NCBI GenBank assembly: GCA_027924585.1
Contig: BSBM01000001.1
Coordinates: 54,304,501-54,368,500 of the forward strand
Length of the DNA: 64,000 nt
Reading direction: 5' to 3'
Source of the DNA: Larix kaempferi
Taxonomy: Eukaryota; Streptophyta; Pinopsida; Pinales; Pinaceae
Made by a program: the position numbers and the translations under genes. The notes under the pieces were generated by a model, which saw nothing but the letters and a program-made list of their open reading frames with translations, was not told the origin of the DNA and searched no databases. Positions 22,346 through 32,993 of this stretch are shown in pieces. Within the stretch, counting starts at the first letter, position 1. Every line of letters starts with the position of its first letter.

Positions 22346-23869
22346 GAAGTTCGGACCCCACCTGCTGAAGAAGACATAGACATCATAAACCGACCAATTG
22401 TCCCGTACACGCCATCAGGAAAACATACAGTGTCCAGGTGGAATGAGTTTGTCTACGACAAGAATAGGAAAGCAATGGTCCTCAAGTCAGAAGAGAGGGT
22501 CAAAAGTCCCTTCCACGAAGACATCGTTACCCACCAGGAGGTCACTGTAATGAAAAATACAGATAAGGATCCCTTTGCTATGGCATCCGCAATTGTAGAA
22601 ACAGCAAGAGCATCGCTGGACAGTGTGGGTGTGATAGTTAGAGAAAATGTTTTGACAAAGAAAAGAGCTCATTCGCTACAACAGGCTGTGGCTAATGAGC
22701 AAGCCCAAAGGGATCTGGTAGTAAACAAGTATAATTGCCTATATGCTGAGCATAAAGAGCTAACAGGTAAATATAACCAGCTGGAGGAGGAAAAGGACCA
22801 GCTAACACTCCAAATGATGATTGTGGAAGCAGAGAAGAATGGAGCGGAAGAAAAGGCATCTCAGCTAGAAGCAGACAAGCAGGCATTAGCTGAGCGGTTA
22901 GAGCAAGCTGAGAGCAGAACGATGGACATGGCGCCCTTCCATGAGCTGTCCTGCAGCATCCTGAAGCAAATAAATGACACTCAAGAGCTAATCACTGATG
23001 AGGTTTGCAAGCTCAAGGCCATGGTAGTCAGGTTAAAAGAAATTAATGTAGAGGCCCATAGGCTCAAAGCTAAGAATACCCGTGTCAAGGCAAATATCAT
23101 AAGTCAGATGGCATGGAGAAAAGGGAAAGGGGGTTTCCCCCCGCATCTTCCATTTAAAGCTGTGGACGATTTTAATGAGGACATAGCCTTGCTGGAGTTT
23201 GGCAGGAACTGTGCCAGTAAGATGATAACCAGTGTGCAAAGAACAACAGATAAAATTAACAGTCTATACCAAAAGCTCCAAGGGGTTCATGACAAATGCA
23301 CATTGAGTTTCCCTCAGACCCTGGAGGACTTTCCGGAAAAGGAGCAGCGGTTGTCTCAGCTAAAGGAAGAGCTAGGCGTTCAAACGGAGTATGTGAAAAG
23401 GATTGATGTTCTGGCTATTGATGACCTCCAACATTATGTTGGATTGTCATCCCTCCACAACCATCTGCTGAAGGAAGTGCATCAAGCTGCAGTAGTAGAA
23501 GTTCAAAGCATTAAAGCAGAGCTCGGGAAGAATGTAACTTCTCAGAAAATCTTGTTTCCTGCTGCAGCAAACATAGTCATAAGGGACACAGGTATGTGGT
23601 ATAGCTACATAGCGGAAGAGGAAAAGAAAGCTGCAGCAGTAGCAGGAGCATCGGCAGATCCAGAATCTTCTCTCCCAGCAGCCACTCCAGCAACAGCAGT
23701 GGGCCCGATTCCCTCTTCCCCGGCAGTGGCAAAAAGTCTGGCCAGCTCAATCCCTTCTTCCCAAGTAGAAGCAGCATCAGCAATAGGCTCGAGTGTCTCT
23801 TCCCAGGCAACGTCAGCAGCAATTAACTTGGGCGATCCTCTACCAGCAGAAGCTCACGCACAGGATTAA
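22346..23869 (+). CDS. Accessory ORF, C-terminal coiled-coil section
   Basis: This frame is the direct continuation of 21242-22345 after one TAG. It encodes a mostly helical protein: RWNEFVYDKNRK near the start, then heptad-like stretches (LEEEKDQLTLQ, EEKASQLEADKQALAERLEQ), a central helical domain around LEFGRNCASKM, and an Ala/Ser/Pro-rich tail of about 80 residues ending HAQD. No catalytic motif. There is no early ATG, supporting the view that it was one protein with the two upstream sections. The ORF ends about 65 bases before chromovirus protease sequence resumes. Confidence 0.5.
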   Translation, partial: EVRTPPAEEDIDIINRPIVPYTPSGKHTVSRWNEFVYDKNRKAMVLKSEERVKSPFHEDIVTHQEVTVMKNTDKDPFAMASAIVETARASLDSVGVIVRENVLTKKRAHSLQQAVANEQAQRDLVVNKYNCLYAEHKELTGKYNQLEEEKDQLTLQMMIVEAEKNGAEEKASQLEADKQALAERLEQAESRTMDMAPFHELSCSILKQINDTQELITDEVCKLKAMVVRLKEINVEAHRLKAKNTRVKANIISQMAWRKGKGGFPPHLPFKAVDDFNEDIALLEFGRNCASKMITSVQRTTDKINSLYQKLQGVHDKCTLSFPQTLEDFPEKEQRLSQLKEELGVQTEYVKRIDVLAIDDLQHYVGLSSLHNHLLKEVHQAAVVEVQSIKAELGKNVTSQKILFPAAANIVIRDTGMWYSYIAEEEKKAAAVAGASADPESSLPAATPATAVGPIPSSPAVAKSLASSIPSSQVEAASAIGSSVSSQATSAAINLGDPLPAEAHAQD

Positions 23870-23934
23870 AATCTTTGATTTCAAAGCATTATTTCTGTTA
23901 TATTTGACTCTCAAATGTGTAAAGCCGGATAAGT

Positions 23935-24088
23935 TAGTGTTGCCTCCATCAATGACTAAGTTACAACATTTTCCTTGGACTTTACATTTTGTCTAAACAC
24001 TCTTTTCCTTTGTTCAGGTTCCTCTATTAACTTCTATTCCATTTCTTAACAATACTCTTTGGAACATCAGATGTTCACCTTGCTCTTG
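23935..24088 (-). pseudogene. Chromovirus protease start (truncated)
   Basis: On - after gag the frame reads CKVQGKCCNLVIDGG, the start of the retropepsin with its Asp segment (IDGG). Homology stops a few residues further, at the junction with the foreign block. A stop and a frameshift precede it. Aspartic protease normally cleaves the Gag-Pol polyprotein; only the first quarter is left. Confidence 0.6.
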
Positions 24089-25117
24089 TTAAATTACAGT
24101 GACATTGTCTCCCATTACCAATGCTTCATCATCCACTGCCATCTGCACTTTAGCATCACCTCTTTTACTAGAACCTTGTTTCCTTGGGCATTCTGATGCT
24201 TTGTGACCTTCCACTCCACATCTATAATAGGTAATTACATACTTGCTCCTTCCTTTTTCAAAACCTCTACCTCTACCAGCTCCATTTCCTCTGGTACTTG
24301 GGTCGCTTGTAGTTTCATCTTCCTTCTCATTTTCTTTAATAGTGCTTGCTCTTCCTCTGCCCTGTGAACCCTTTCCTCTAAAATTTTGTTGGGTCTTTCT
24401 TTCAACCTTCTCTTCCACCTTTAGGGAAAATTGGTAATCCTCATCCATGGTACGAAAATAGTGTGTACTCGTATAATATTGAACTACATACCTTAATCCA
24501 TTCACGTATCTAGCCACACGCTGATACTCAGGCTCCTTAATGCCCGATCTGAGTGACAACTAGAATAATTCTTCGGTATACTCACGCGTAGAAACATCCT
24601 TCTGTCTCATATTTTGAACTTGTCTACACAAATTTTGCTGATAGTCTACATACAAAAAATTCTCTCTAATTTTACTCACCATTTTCTTCCAAGTCCTGAT
24701 CTTCTCCAGCCTATGATCAACTCAATCTTTCTACAACATGTCCCACCAAAGGGTTGCATGTCCTTTCAACTTTGTGATGGCAAAGCGAACTCTATTTGGG
24801 TCATGAACATCCTCATATTTGAAGTATCTCTTGAGCTCTCCTATCCAATCAATAAGAGTTTCATATTTCATACTTCCATCGTAGCATGAAACCTCAACTT
24901 TCACACTACCTCTGTTACTTAAATAAGATATCAGATATATAGCTGGGTATGTATCTTCATTATGTTGTTAAACGTCAATCTTGGCTTTAGATTCAGAATC
25001 TATCTCAGCATCTCCTGCATCTCTTATGTGTTCTAACTCCTCTATTCTTCTCTGTAACTCTTCAAATTCTTCAATTCCTGCACCTCCACATGTTGCCCCT
25101 CTCCTTCTTGGTGGCAT
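24089..25117 (-). pseudogene. Chromovirus gag with zinc knuckle, broken
   Basis: Likely start MPPRRRGATCGG at 25117. The frame stops at about 24968, then continues with the retrotransposon gag core (LIDWIGELKRYFKYEDVH, then LKGHATLWWDML followed by a TAG) and ends 24089 after an Arg/Gly-rich stretch and a CCHC zinc knuckle. The knuckle reads YYRCGVEGHKASEC, so its first Cys is Tyr (TAT at 24227-24229) and zinc and RNA binding would be weakened. Gag forms the particle and packages element RNA. Several stops make it non-functional. Confidence 0.8.
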
Positions 25118-25280
25118 TATCACAAGTCTCTTGGTAGTTTGAACTCTAACTACCATCCACAACCTCAATCCAGACGTTGATACTCCACTTGTCTTCAGCA
25201 CTTCGAATGTTGATACACCACCAAACTTAGGGTATTCTCCAATCCACTTTCAGGAACAATCATGCAATCATTCCAAGAGC

Positions 25281-25297
25281 AACCTGCTCTGATACCA
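25281..25297 (-). promoter_or_regulatory. Primer binding site, initiator tRNA-Met
   Basis: Reads TGGTATCAGAGCAGGTT on -, complementary to the 3' end of plant initiator tRNA-Met, two bases inside the 5' LTR. It primes minus-strand DNA synthesis. Confidence 0.9.
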
Positions 25298-25299
25298 CT

Positions 25300-26173
25300 T
25301 GACGCAGATGCTAGGTGCTACAACAAACAATCTGTTATAGGCTCTAACTCTTCTATCAAAATACACAACGAAAAAACATCATGCTATTAACTAACGCAAT
25401 GCAAAATACACAGAGATTTAACTACTAGATACCAGTGAAACACACACATGATTTTATTGATTCAAGATGAAATTACAGAGTTACATTATAGAAAATACTG
25501 ATAGGAGTAACAATATTCACCAAATGGTTTCCTGTGCTACTGTAACATCTCTAAAATCGTGAGGCAGATAAAGTCTCTGAGTTGATGTGTTGATACTTTG
25601 TTTCAGCCTTTTGCTTCACGCTATTCATTGATTGAATCTGCTTCTCTCTCACGTCCTTCACAACTTCTCCTTTTTTGTGTTGAACCCCTTTCTCATCGCT
25701 TCCATCATTCTTTTAAACTCTATGGTCTTTCCTTGAATCGATGTCGCTTCCTCTGCCAAGATCGAATAGTTGCCACAACCGTTCACCTTCCTCAATGACT
25801 GTTCGCCCCCTTTCTTTGTTATTTGGTATAACAATTCATCTTCTGGGTGCAGTTACTCCACCCAACACGTGGTTGTAACAATTAACATTCATAGTGACAA
25901 TGTGGAAATGTGAAATGCTTCTGTGGCGGCGTCGAGGCATGAAGGAGTTACAACACTTGTCGATACCATATGTACAGGATTTCAACATGAGTGACATCAT
26001 GCTTATAATGAAACTATGTGTAACAACATGGCAGAAATAAACACAAGAATAGTGAATTAATGAAAAAATGGACCAATAAAGAAACATGGTCCTTATTAAA
26101 TTTTTTTACTGTGCGAAATGGAAATATTTTTGGGTGATGCGGATTGCCCGAACCCAAGGATGCTCCTGCATCA
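25300..26173 (-). repeat. 5' LTR of the chromovirus (874 bp)
   Basis: Same length and ends as 15845-16718, adjoining the primer site on the inside and AGATG on the outside. By-eye divergence from the partner is about 10 percent. Confidence 0.9.
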
Positions 26174-26178
26174 AGATG

Positions 26179-27068
26179 AAGTTGCTAATATATTTCTAGG
26201 GATTCAAGAGATCAATTTGCAGTTTGATGAATTACCCATCTACATATCAATAGAATGAAGTGGTAAATAGATTATTTGATGGTGACTTGTCACATGCTGA
26301 TGAGTTCGAAAACGTATTTCAAATGATTATAAACTAAATCATTTTGTCCCTTTTTGTAGAATATACTATCACCATTTTAGTTTCAATAGTATCCAAGGGA
26401 GATGGCAATAGTTATGAAGCAGTTTGCCACCCTATGTTGTTGGATCGCGATCCCTCTTGAGGAAGAGAATGTTCCACGATCTCCTCTTTCTAAGGGAAAA
26501 AACAGAGAAAATTTTAAGGATCCATAATTTTCTCAAAGTGTGGAAACCTTGGTGAATCTTACTAATTCTTAAATTTGCAACCATAAAATGTTTGGCGATT
26601 TTTTTTAAATATTCAAATTTCTAAAGACTTTATATAGTTTTAGGACAATTTTGGTGATTTTTAGAGTAAGAAAAGCTATCCCATGGAATTTGGGCGAATC
26701 ATCTTTAAAGAAGAAGGAAAATTGGTGAATCGTTTTTTGGAAAAAATGCTTGAAAAATAGCCAATGGGCTAAATTTCTCCCCTAAAATTTTCCTTGAGAA
26801 AAAGGTTATAGAATAAGAAGATGGTTTTGGTTTGGGAGTTAGTTATTTTTCCCTAAAGATACACAACCGCCCAAAGAATTTCATTTTTGAAATGTATAAG
26901 TAAACAATTTTAAGAATTGAGAGAGTTCACTTGTTTATTTTGATAGATATTTTTGATAATTCAATACTTCTATTCAATTTCTGGTTATTTATTCTATTTT
27001 TGTGAGATTGACTAGTTAAGAGATCATATATCAAGCTATAGAGTAAGGACCCACCTCTAACATATACC
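26179..27068. other. Unassigned stretch, pre-insertion continuation
   Basis: Continues the sequence left of 15840. A short open frame crosses the empty site but ends after about 30 codons. No family was recognised. Confidence 0.3.
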
Positions 27069-27208
27069 AATTATACTTCCATTTTTTAGATTTTTATAAA
27101 TTGTATTTTAATTAAACTTTATTTATTTCTATAACTTCAATTATACTTCCATTTTTTAGATTTTTATCAATTGTATTTTAATTAAACTTAATTTATTTCT
27201 ATAACTTT
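27069..27208. repeat. 70-bp tandem duplication
   Basis: Units 27069-27138 and 27139-27208 both contain AATTATACTTCCATTTTTTA and differ at two or three positions. Confidence 0.8.
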
Positions 27209-27554
27209 TTTACATGTATCTTTGGTTATTGATCTTAATTTTTTCCATTAAAAATAAACATAATAAAATTTCAACCTTTCCTCATTTCAATCTAACTATT
27301 TGAATAATTTATTCTACAATTTGTTTACATGTATCTCTTATAATTTATCTTCATTTTTTTACTTATTAAAAATGACCATGATAAAACATGAGCTTTTCCT
27401 CTTACATTTATCTCTTATAATTTATCTTAATTTTTTTCTCATTTTTAATGAGGATGATAGAATCTCAGCCTTTCCTCTTTTCAATCTGATTATTTGGATC
27501 GAAATGTATTATTGTTTGTTTGTGTGGCACCATTGCAAGAAAGAGCTAATGAGT

Positions 27555-27735
27555 GATCAACAATTAGTGCTTCATTTAGAGATATAATGTTGCGATTCTA
27601 TAATATTGTTAGAGATATTGAGTCATGAACAATTATCGCTTGATTTAGAGATATAATGTTGCGATTCTAAAATATTCTTAGAGATATCGAGTCATGAACA
27701 ATTATTTTTTGGTTTGGGATATTATGTTGGGATCT
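27555..27735. repeat. 69-bp tandem repeat, about 2.5 copies
   Basis: GAGATATAATGTTGCGATTC recurs at a 69-base spacing (27580, 27649), each with CAACAATTA or GAACAATTA upstream; the third copy is diverged. Confidence 0.7.
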
Positions 27736-28053
27736 AAAAGGATTGTTAATCTCTTTGAGGTTTCACTACTTTTAGATGCTTATGTTTTTAAAAGATATTT
27801 TTTAAAATTTCAAAGGAATTTATATTAAGATTAATTTCTTGAGTTAAAAACAAAATCTACATTTTCTTTTTATTGAGTTAAATTTGTTTCCCTTTTATTT
27901 ATAACAACTAATATTTTACAATTACAAGAAAAAGCTTTCTTTTATGGTTTACATAATTCATATTTTATACTAGTGGCAAAGGCTTCTGATGTTGCATATT
28001 GGTCCAAAAAAGACTTATTTTTAGATTCTTCTCTAACATCTTTATGTTCCCTT

Positions 28054-28287
28054 TGTCCTCATTTCTTGATGCTTTCACAATATCCTTCAATGATAAGGGA
28101 GCTCAATCATCCATCGATTAAGTGAAGAGTTGATGAAATTGTGAAAGTTTAGTGGTTTATTCCATATTTTTGTCCTCATTTCTTGATGCTTTCACAATAT
28201 CCTTCAATGATAAGCGAGCTCAATCATCCATCAATTAAGTGAAGAGTTGATGAAATTGTGAAAGTTTAGTGGTTTATTCCATATTTA
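28054..28287. repeat. 117-bp tandem duplication, nearly identical
   Basis: Units 28054-28170 and 28171-28287 begin TGTCCTCATTTCTTGATGC and differ at about three positions, so the duplication is recent. Confidence 0.85.
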
Positions 28288-29010
28288 GTAATGATTGTGG
28301 ATCTACCTCTTCCCAACACCTTTTAGTTGTACTTGATCTCTTACTTGGGGAATGGGAAATGTTTGAAGACTTTATAAGTCTAAGTTATTGCATTATTTAC
28401 TTGCTCCGTTAGGTGTTTAGAATCCAACCCTTCTTCACAATAGTAGGTTTCCGTTTATTCTTGATCCCCCTTTATATTCTTCTAGTTTGAAAATTTCATG
28501 CCTTTCATTATTTTTTCTAACCGACACTCCCCCCTCAAAATAATTGAATATGATGTTAAACTTTGTGTTCTAGTATTTCTTATTATTGGGTTGTTAGTCG
28601 TAATTTTGTTTCCTCTTCATGGGATTAGGGTGTGTTACTTTTTAAATCTCTCTTTTATGTTCGAAGTTCTTAAGTTCAATGAGATTTTTTGGGGCAATCT
28701 TTCCCCCATCAACTGAATTCAATGACAATCTATTATTTTCTGAGTTTTTGAAAGTGCACCCAACTCCCCGTCTATAATTTGATGATTTTTTATAGACCTC
28801 CTTCAAGGTTTATGTTCACTCAGATCTTGGCACATGCACATATTCCTCCTTTTGATATTTTTTTGTATAAATGAACTTACCGAGCACATTTATTATTTCT
28901 TGAATTTTCTTCTCATCTAAAAAATGAATAAATGATAGCTTAAGTCATAATGGTATAATCGCAAGGATTTCTTCTTTTGAGTTAAGTCCATGTTCTACTG
29001 GTTCGAGTAA
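28288..29010. other. AT-rich stretch without recognisable genes
   Basis: A + ORF of 72 codons at 28498-28716 shows no motif. Nothing else identifiable. Confidence 0.35.
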
Positions 29011-30150
29011 TGTAATACCTCACTTTTGACCCTAGAATGTAATGTTGAAATGGCTAGAAGTTGAACATAAATGATCTAGGATGACCAAAAATGTTGTAAT
29101 TAAGTACATTGAATTTAATATAAAAATCATGATAGCCACAAACATAGAGGGATGAGAAAGGGATGTGGGGCTATGATTCCACAAGTGGTGGATTTGAATA
29201 GGGGACTGATGGGAGAAGACCAATTAAGTTATTAAGCTAAGCCCTTAGACCTTGACTATAAACCTTAGCTAGTGATATATCCCAAAGTCCCTAAATCCAT
29301 GATTATTAATGTTAATTAATTAACCTCTATGTATTATTATCCTAAGATTGGGGATTAAAGGGAAAACATGGGATCTTCATGAGGTTCACGTGGAGAATTA
29401 TAATCATGCAAATATAATGCTTAGAATTAGAACATATAATCATTCATTGATGATTGCTTGAATAACTGTAGGGGAGAGGAAAGGCCAATCATTTCTTGAA
29501 ACTAAAGATTGTACTATCATGGAAGCTTGGGCCATTGCCAATTAGATCATTGCTAATGATTATGGTGTTACAATGAGAGGAAATTTGGCCTACATTTGAG
29601 AATCCTTGGAGTCCCACTAGTGAGATTCCCTATCCATCCTATGTTGGAGTACTAAAAGGGAATTGGGATAGCCTAAGGGACTGTTTGTAGAGAAGGAGAT
29701 TCTATTCCAGGTGTTGTGTAGGCTGAGGGGGGAGAGTGTTGGTTGATTGGGATAGTCGTAGAGGGGATTTTTGGAACCAAAGTGAGTTTTACGGGTCATA
29801 GACTGAGCATGATGACTTAGAGCCACACCTTAGGGATTTCACCCTTGTGGAATGATATCCTCATCTCAAGGGTGGCCATTGTCACAAAGATATTAAATGT
29901 AACATACTTCATTTGCAACTAGTTAGAGGATTATTTCTGTTAGAAAGATAAGTGCTTTAAATGTGTATGAAATGCCCTGCTTTATATTTATGTTTATTAA
30001 TTATTTTACAATTTATTTTACAGTTTATGTAAATATGTGTGCATGGATTCAATTACCATAATTGTGGAAGAATTCATGGTAGGATTAGATACATATCATG
30101 GAATGGGAATTAAATTTATTGGGTTGTTGTACTTTTGCTTCCACTGTTAA
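29011..30150 (+). mobile_element. LTR-like copy related to the solo LTR at 430-1644
   Basis: Starts TGTAATACCTCACTTTTGAC and follows the reverse complement of 430-1644 through several anchors: GGGGCTATGATTCCACAAG, ATTATCCTAAGAT, a GGGTGGCC block and TGCAACTAGTTAGAG. It is strongly diverged. The far end is not defined; R1 copy 2 begins at about 30160. Confidence 0.5.
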
Positions 30151-30163
30151 ATTCTATAGTGAG

Positions 30164-30442
30164 TCATGAAACTTGGATTGGGTAGTAGAGGAAAAATTTT
30201 ATGTTGAAATTGAGTACCCCATAGCCTATATAGTAGATCAATAGGCTACCAGGTTTGTGATAAGTAAGGCTCATTGGATCTGGTGGAAACTTGAGATACT
30301 CTCTTAAAATCTCATCTCTTACTTCTTTTAACTTAGACAAGAAAGATAAAAATCCCTTTCCATGTAGTGATTTAATTTCATCATCCCTTACATCAAATGG
30401 ATATAACGTTGGTTCAACAAACTCCTTCATGACTTGGGGCAT
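30164..30442 (-). pseudogene. Coding-like segment of R1
   Basis: ATG at 30442 opens 92 codons: MPQVMKEFVEPTL, then FLSFLSKLKEVRDEILREYLK. The corresponding segment in R1 copy 1 conserves VFVEPTL and FLSFMS with intervening stops, and protein-level similarity persists between the copies, suggesting true coding ancestry. No known domain was recognised. It may be a first exon carried with its upstream sequence by a transposon. Confidence 0.35.
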
Positions 30443-30477
30443 GCCTGTGATTTGTTAAAATTATCATCTAAACCCAT

Positions 30478-30640
30478 ATTATTATTCATTCATTCATTCA
30501 CTCATACCACATTATTATTATTCATTCATTCATTCACTCATACCACATTATTATTATTCATTCATTCATTCATGCAATATCATTATTCATTCATATTATT
30601 ATTATCATCAAAAGCCATATTATTCATTCGTTCATGCCAC
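30478..30640. repeat. ATTCATTC microsatellite-rich tract
   Basis: Repeats of TTATTATTCATTCATTCA followed by CTCATACCACA occur about three times, then degrade. The + ORF reading FIHSFTHT here is a by-product. Confidence 0.7.
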
Positions 30641-32027
30641 AATCTTCACAAAATTATTATTCATTCCATATTCCCATTTCGCCTCACTTTCTTAATAGTA
30701 GAATATGGTAAACAATTTTGGAATTCAACAACTTATCTAAAAAGATAAGAAGGATATGAATGACATACACTAAAAAAATTCTAATTAGAGAACCCTTCTT
30801 GAAACTCTAACCTACTCTCTCCCCACATGAGAAATCCTCCTCTAAAAAGGCATATGCATTTCTCACTACCAAGGCTAGGTACAAGTTCAATATCCAAGGT
30901 AGCATTAGTGTCCATTTGTGTCTAGCTTAATGGAAAAGGTTTACACTATTAATGGGAGATTGCATTATCGTCCATTAGTGTGAGAGTTAATGGATAAACC
31001 TTATGTTGTTAAGGTTGCTTATACCTGCAAAGGCTTACAGTATTAAGGGGAGATTGCATTATTGTCCAAAGGTTACCTACCCTTGCAAAACAAGTAGATC
31101 TTTAAGAAGTGATAAGTACATGAGAAAGGAAGTTCTGAGCATGGAAGGATTGATCGGAACACGGGATGGGCCGTATGGATGGCTCGCGCATTTGTGGTTG
31201 TGTCTTGTATGTACATATCAATTTGGATAATTGAAGAGTTAGTAATACCACAACAAAGTTTGCAATAAAAAACAATTTAATAACCTAGTACCAATTATTT
31301 AACATGTTATGTAATGAAATATAGTTTAATAACCTAATACCACTTTTAAACATGTTATGAGAGGACCTTGAGAAAGAATGACAATTACAAGGGGGAAAGC
31401 AACACAATGAGGGGATTGAGATGGACACTTGCATTGATTTAACTAGGAGGGCCATCATAATGATAATGCTTCCTCTAAAGTTTACCAAGTCCAAAAGTTT
31501 GTGTGGTCCACCTTAACACTTTTTCTCTATTATTGCTCGTGTTCATGGTGCCGTGCAACATACACAATGAACATGACTTCCCGTGTATTATTGCCTAGTG
31601 TTCATGGTGCCGTGCAGCATACACAATACACGCCATGGGAAAACATTAAGTTTCATTCCTCATGGTCTCGTCCATTGAGATTGGACTTATGCTAAATAAT
31701 AATTGCACTAGTTGCAGGCTCAAGGTAAAGTATCCATGGGTGTGATATTGAAAATAGGAAATGGACCCCCAAATTGTTTTGTGTTCAAATATTAAATTGC
31801 ATCACTTCTTAAAAAAAATCACTCTTTTAATCTACCTTTCTTCATAGATTGTAGATTAATGTGAATTAAAAACAAAACGCCTTTTCCTTAATATCATAGC
31901 AAACAAATATTATGAACTATGTTTTATTTACTTATGGGTATAATCATCTCAATTTCTTTCCATGATATTAACGTATTCTTATTCCTTTTAAGAAACTGTC
32001 GACAAAATAATTACCGCATGGGAAGGC

Positions 32028-32033
32028 TATATA
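32028..32033 (+). promoter_or_regulatory. Candidate TATA box of the USP gene
   Basis: TATATA in GGCTATATACAGG lies 123 bases upstream of the USP start codon, a plausible distance for a plant promoter with a leader of about 90 bases. Confidence 0.45.
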
Positions 32034-32155
32034 CAGGAGGAGACTCTTCTCAATGTTTCATTCATATTTAGAAAGGCCATTTTTATGGGAATTCGATAGG
32101 GAAGATTTGTTTTTGTGTATATCAGGCCTTTACAAAATAAACAATAACAAAAGTT

Positions 32156-32993
32156 ATGGAAAAAGAATGCAAGACCGTGATGGTGGCTGTGACTGAATCC
32201 ACAGAAAGTATGAGTGCTCTGTTATGGGCTTGTAAATATCTCTTGCCTGTACAATGCCCACATGGAGATAACGGCAGAGAACAGCCTTACAAATTCATTC
32301 TTGTTCATATCCAGCCGGATGCTTGCTTTGTTGCTGGCCCTGGTATATATATATATGTATATATACATACATTGTGTAATTATTTATGTAATCTTCAGTC
32401 TGGATCTGATGTCTTTTGGTGTATATTCACAGCTTATATGCTGAGTGAAGACGCTTGGAATCTTCTGGAGATTGATGCACACAGGACAACCCAAAGGATT
32501 TTCAAGCGAGCTCTCCGTATCTGCAGAGACAACAATGTGAGTATTGCTCTCTGATTCTTTAAAATCTATGCCAAACGTCTCAGTTTGAGCAATAACAGTT
32601 GTTATAAATTAACAGTGATGTTGATGGAAAATTCAGGTGAAGGCCGAGACAGAGGCGTTTGTGGGTGAGGCCAAGCAGAGGCTGTGTGAAGCTGCACTCA
32701 AATTGGGTGCGGATTTTCTGGTGATGGGTAGCCATGGCCATGGTTTTCTCAAGAGGTACGTTCCTGCTCTCAAATTTTGGGGGCATTCTTCTGTTTTATC
32801 TGTACAGTCTGAGGAGTTGCGTAAATCTGATGAATTTGAGGCATCTGCATGGATTTGAGTAGAATGGAGTCTGATTGATTTGAATGGGATGTGCAGGGTT
32901 ATTTTGGGAAGTGTGACTGAGTATTGTTGTGAGAATGCAGTCTGCCCTGTTGTAGTGGCTAACAAGAAAGTCTGCAACAACATTCTGCCATGA
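32156..32993 (+). CDS. Universal stress protein family gene, four exons
   Basis: Predicted exons 32156-32342, 32433-32536, 32637-32755 and 32897-32993 give 507 bases, 168 codons plus stop, all with GT/AG introns and compatible phases. The start is the ATG in AAGTTATGGAAAAAG. The protein begins with a beta strand TVMVAVTEST, continues through VHIQPDACF, and contains LVMGSHGHG then, across intron 3, VILGSVTEYC: the ATP-binding pattern G-X2-G-X9-G-S/T of the USP fold, followed by CPVVVAN. Length (about 160-180 aa) and domain match single-domain plant USPs, small cytosolic nucleotide-binding proteins linked to stress responses. No lesion was seen, so the gene looks intact. It is the only clear host gene here. 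Confidence 0.92.

Larger units (their letters stand above)
18165..23935 (+). other. Foreign block replacing RT-RNase H of the chromovirus
   Basis: Left of about 18160 is integrase; right of about 23935 protease resumes (an IDGG active-site segment on -). Between them there is no reverse transcriptase, but a CpG- and GC-rich block (18360-19400), a promoter-like stretch, and a + strand accessory ORF (20530-23869). No LTR pair or target duplication frames it, so insertion was accompanied by deletion of chromovirus sequence or arose by recombination. Base composition contrasts sharply with the CpG-poor host element, implying later arrival. The exact left junction lies somewhere between 18165 and 18360. 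Confidence 0.65.
15840..26178 (-). mobile_element. Ty3/gypsy chromovirus, complete ends, internally replaced
   Basis: The element spans 15845-26173 with target duplication AGATG at 15840-15844 and 26174-26178. Both LTRs are 874 bp and begin TGACGCAG and end CTGCATCA on +. By eye they differ at roughly one base in ten, so the insertion is old. On - the order is LTR, primer site, gag, start of protease, a foreign 5.8-kb block, integrase plus chromodomain, LTR. The reverse transcriptase and RNase H expected between protease and integrase are absent. Gag and pol carry stops and lost catalytic residues, so it is dead. Confidence 0.9.
30160..31640. repeat. Dispersed repeat R1, copy 2
   Basis: Aligns with 10865-12056 in the same orientation (GGTTCAACAAACTCC, TTGATTTAACTAGGAGGGCC, TTCATGGTGCCGTGCAACAT twice). 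It is longer because of a CATT-type microsatellite at 30478-30640. The alignment ends just after the second ATACACAAT motif. Confidence 0.6.

Noticed and set aside
30434-30748. ORF with repeated FIHSFTHT
   Set aside because: By-product of the ATTCATTC microsatellite.
32156-32554. Single 132-codon USP-like ORF
   Set aside because: It reads through intron 1 and into intron 2; the spliced four-exon model restores the full domain.
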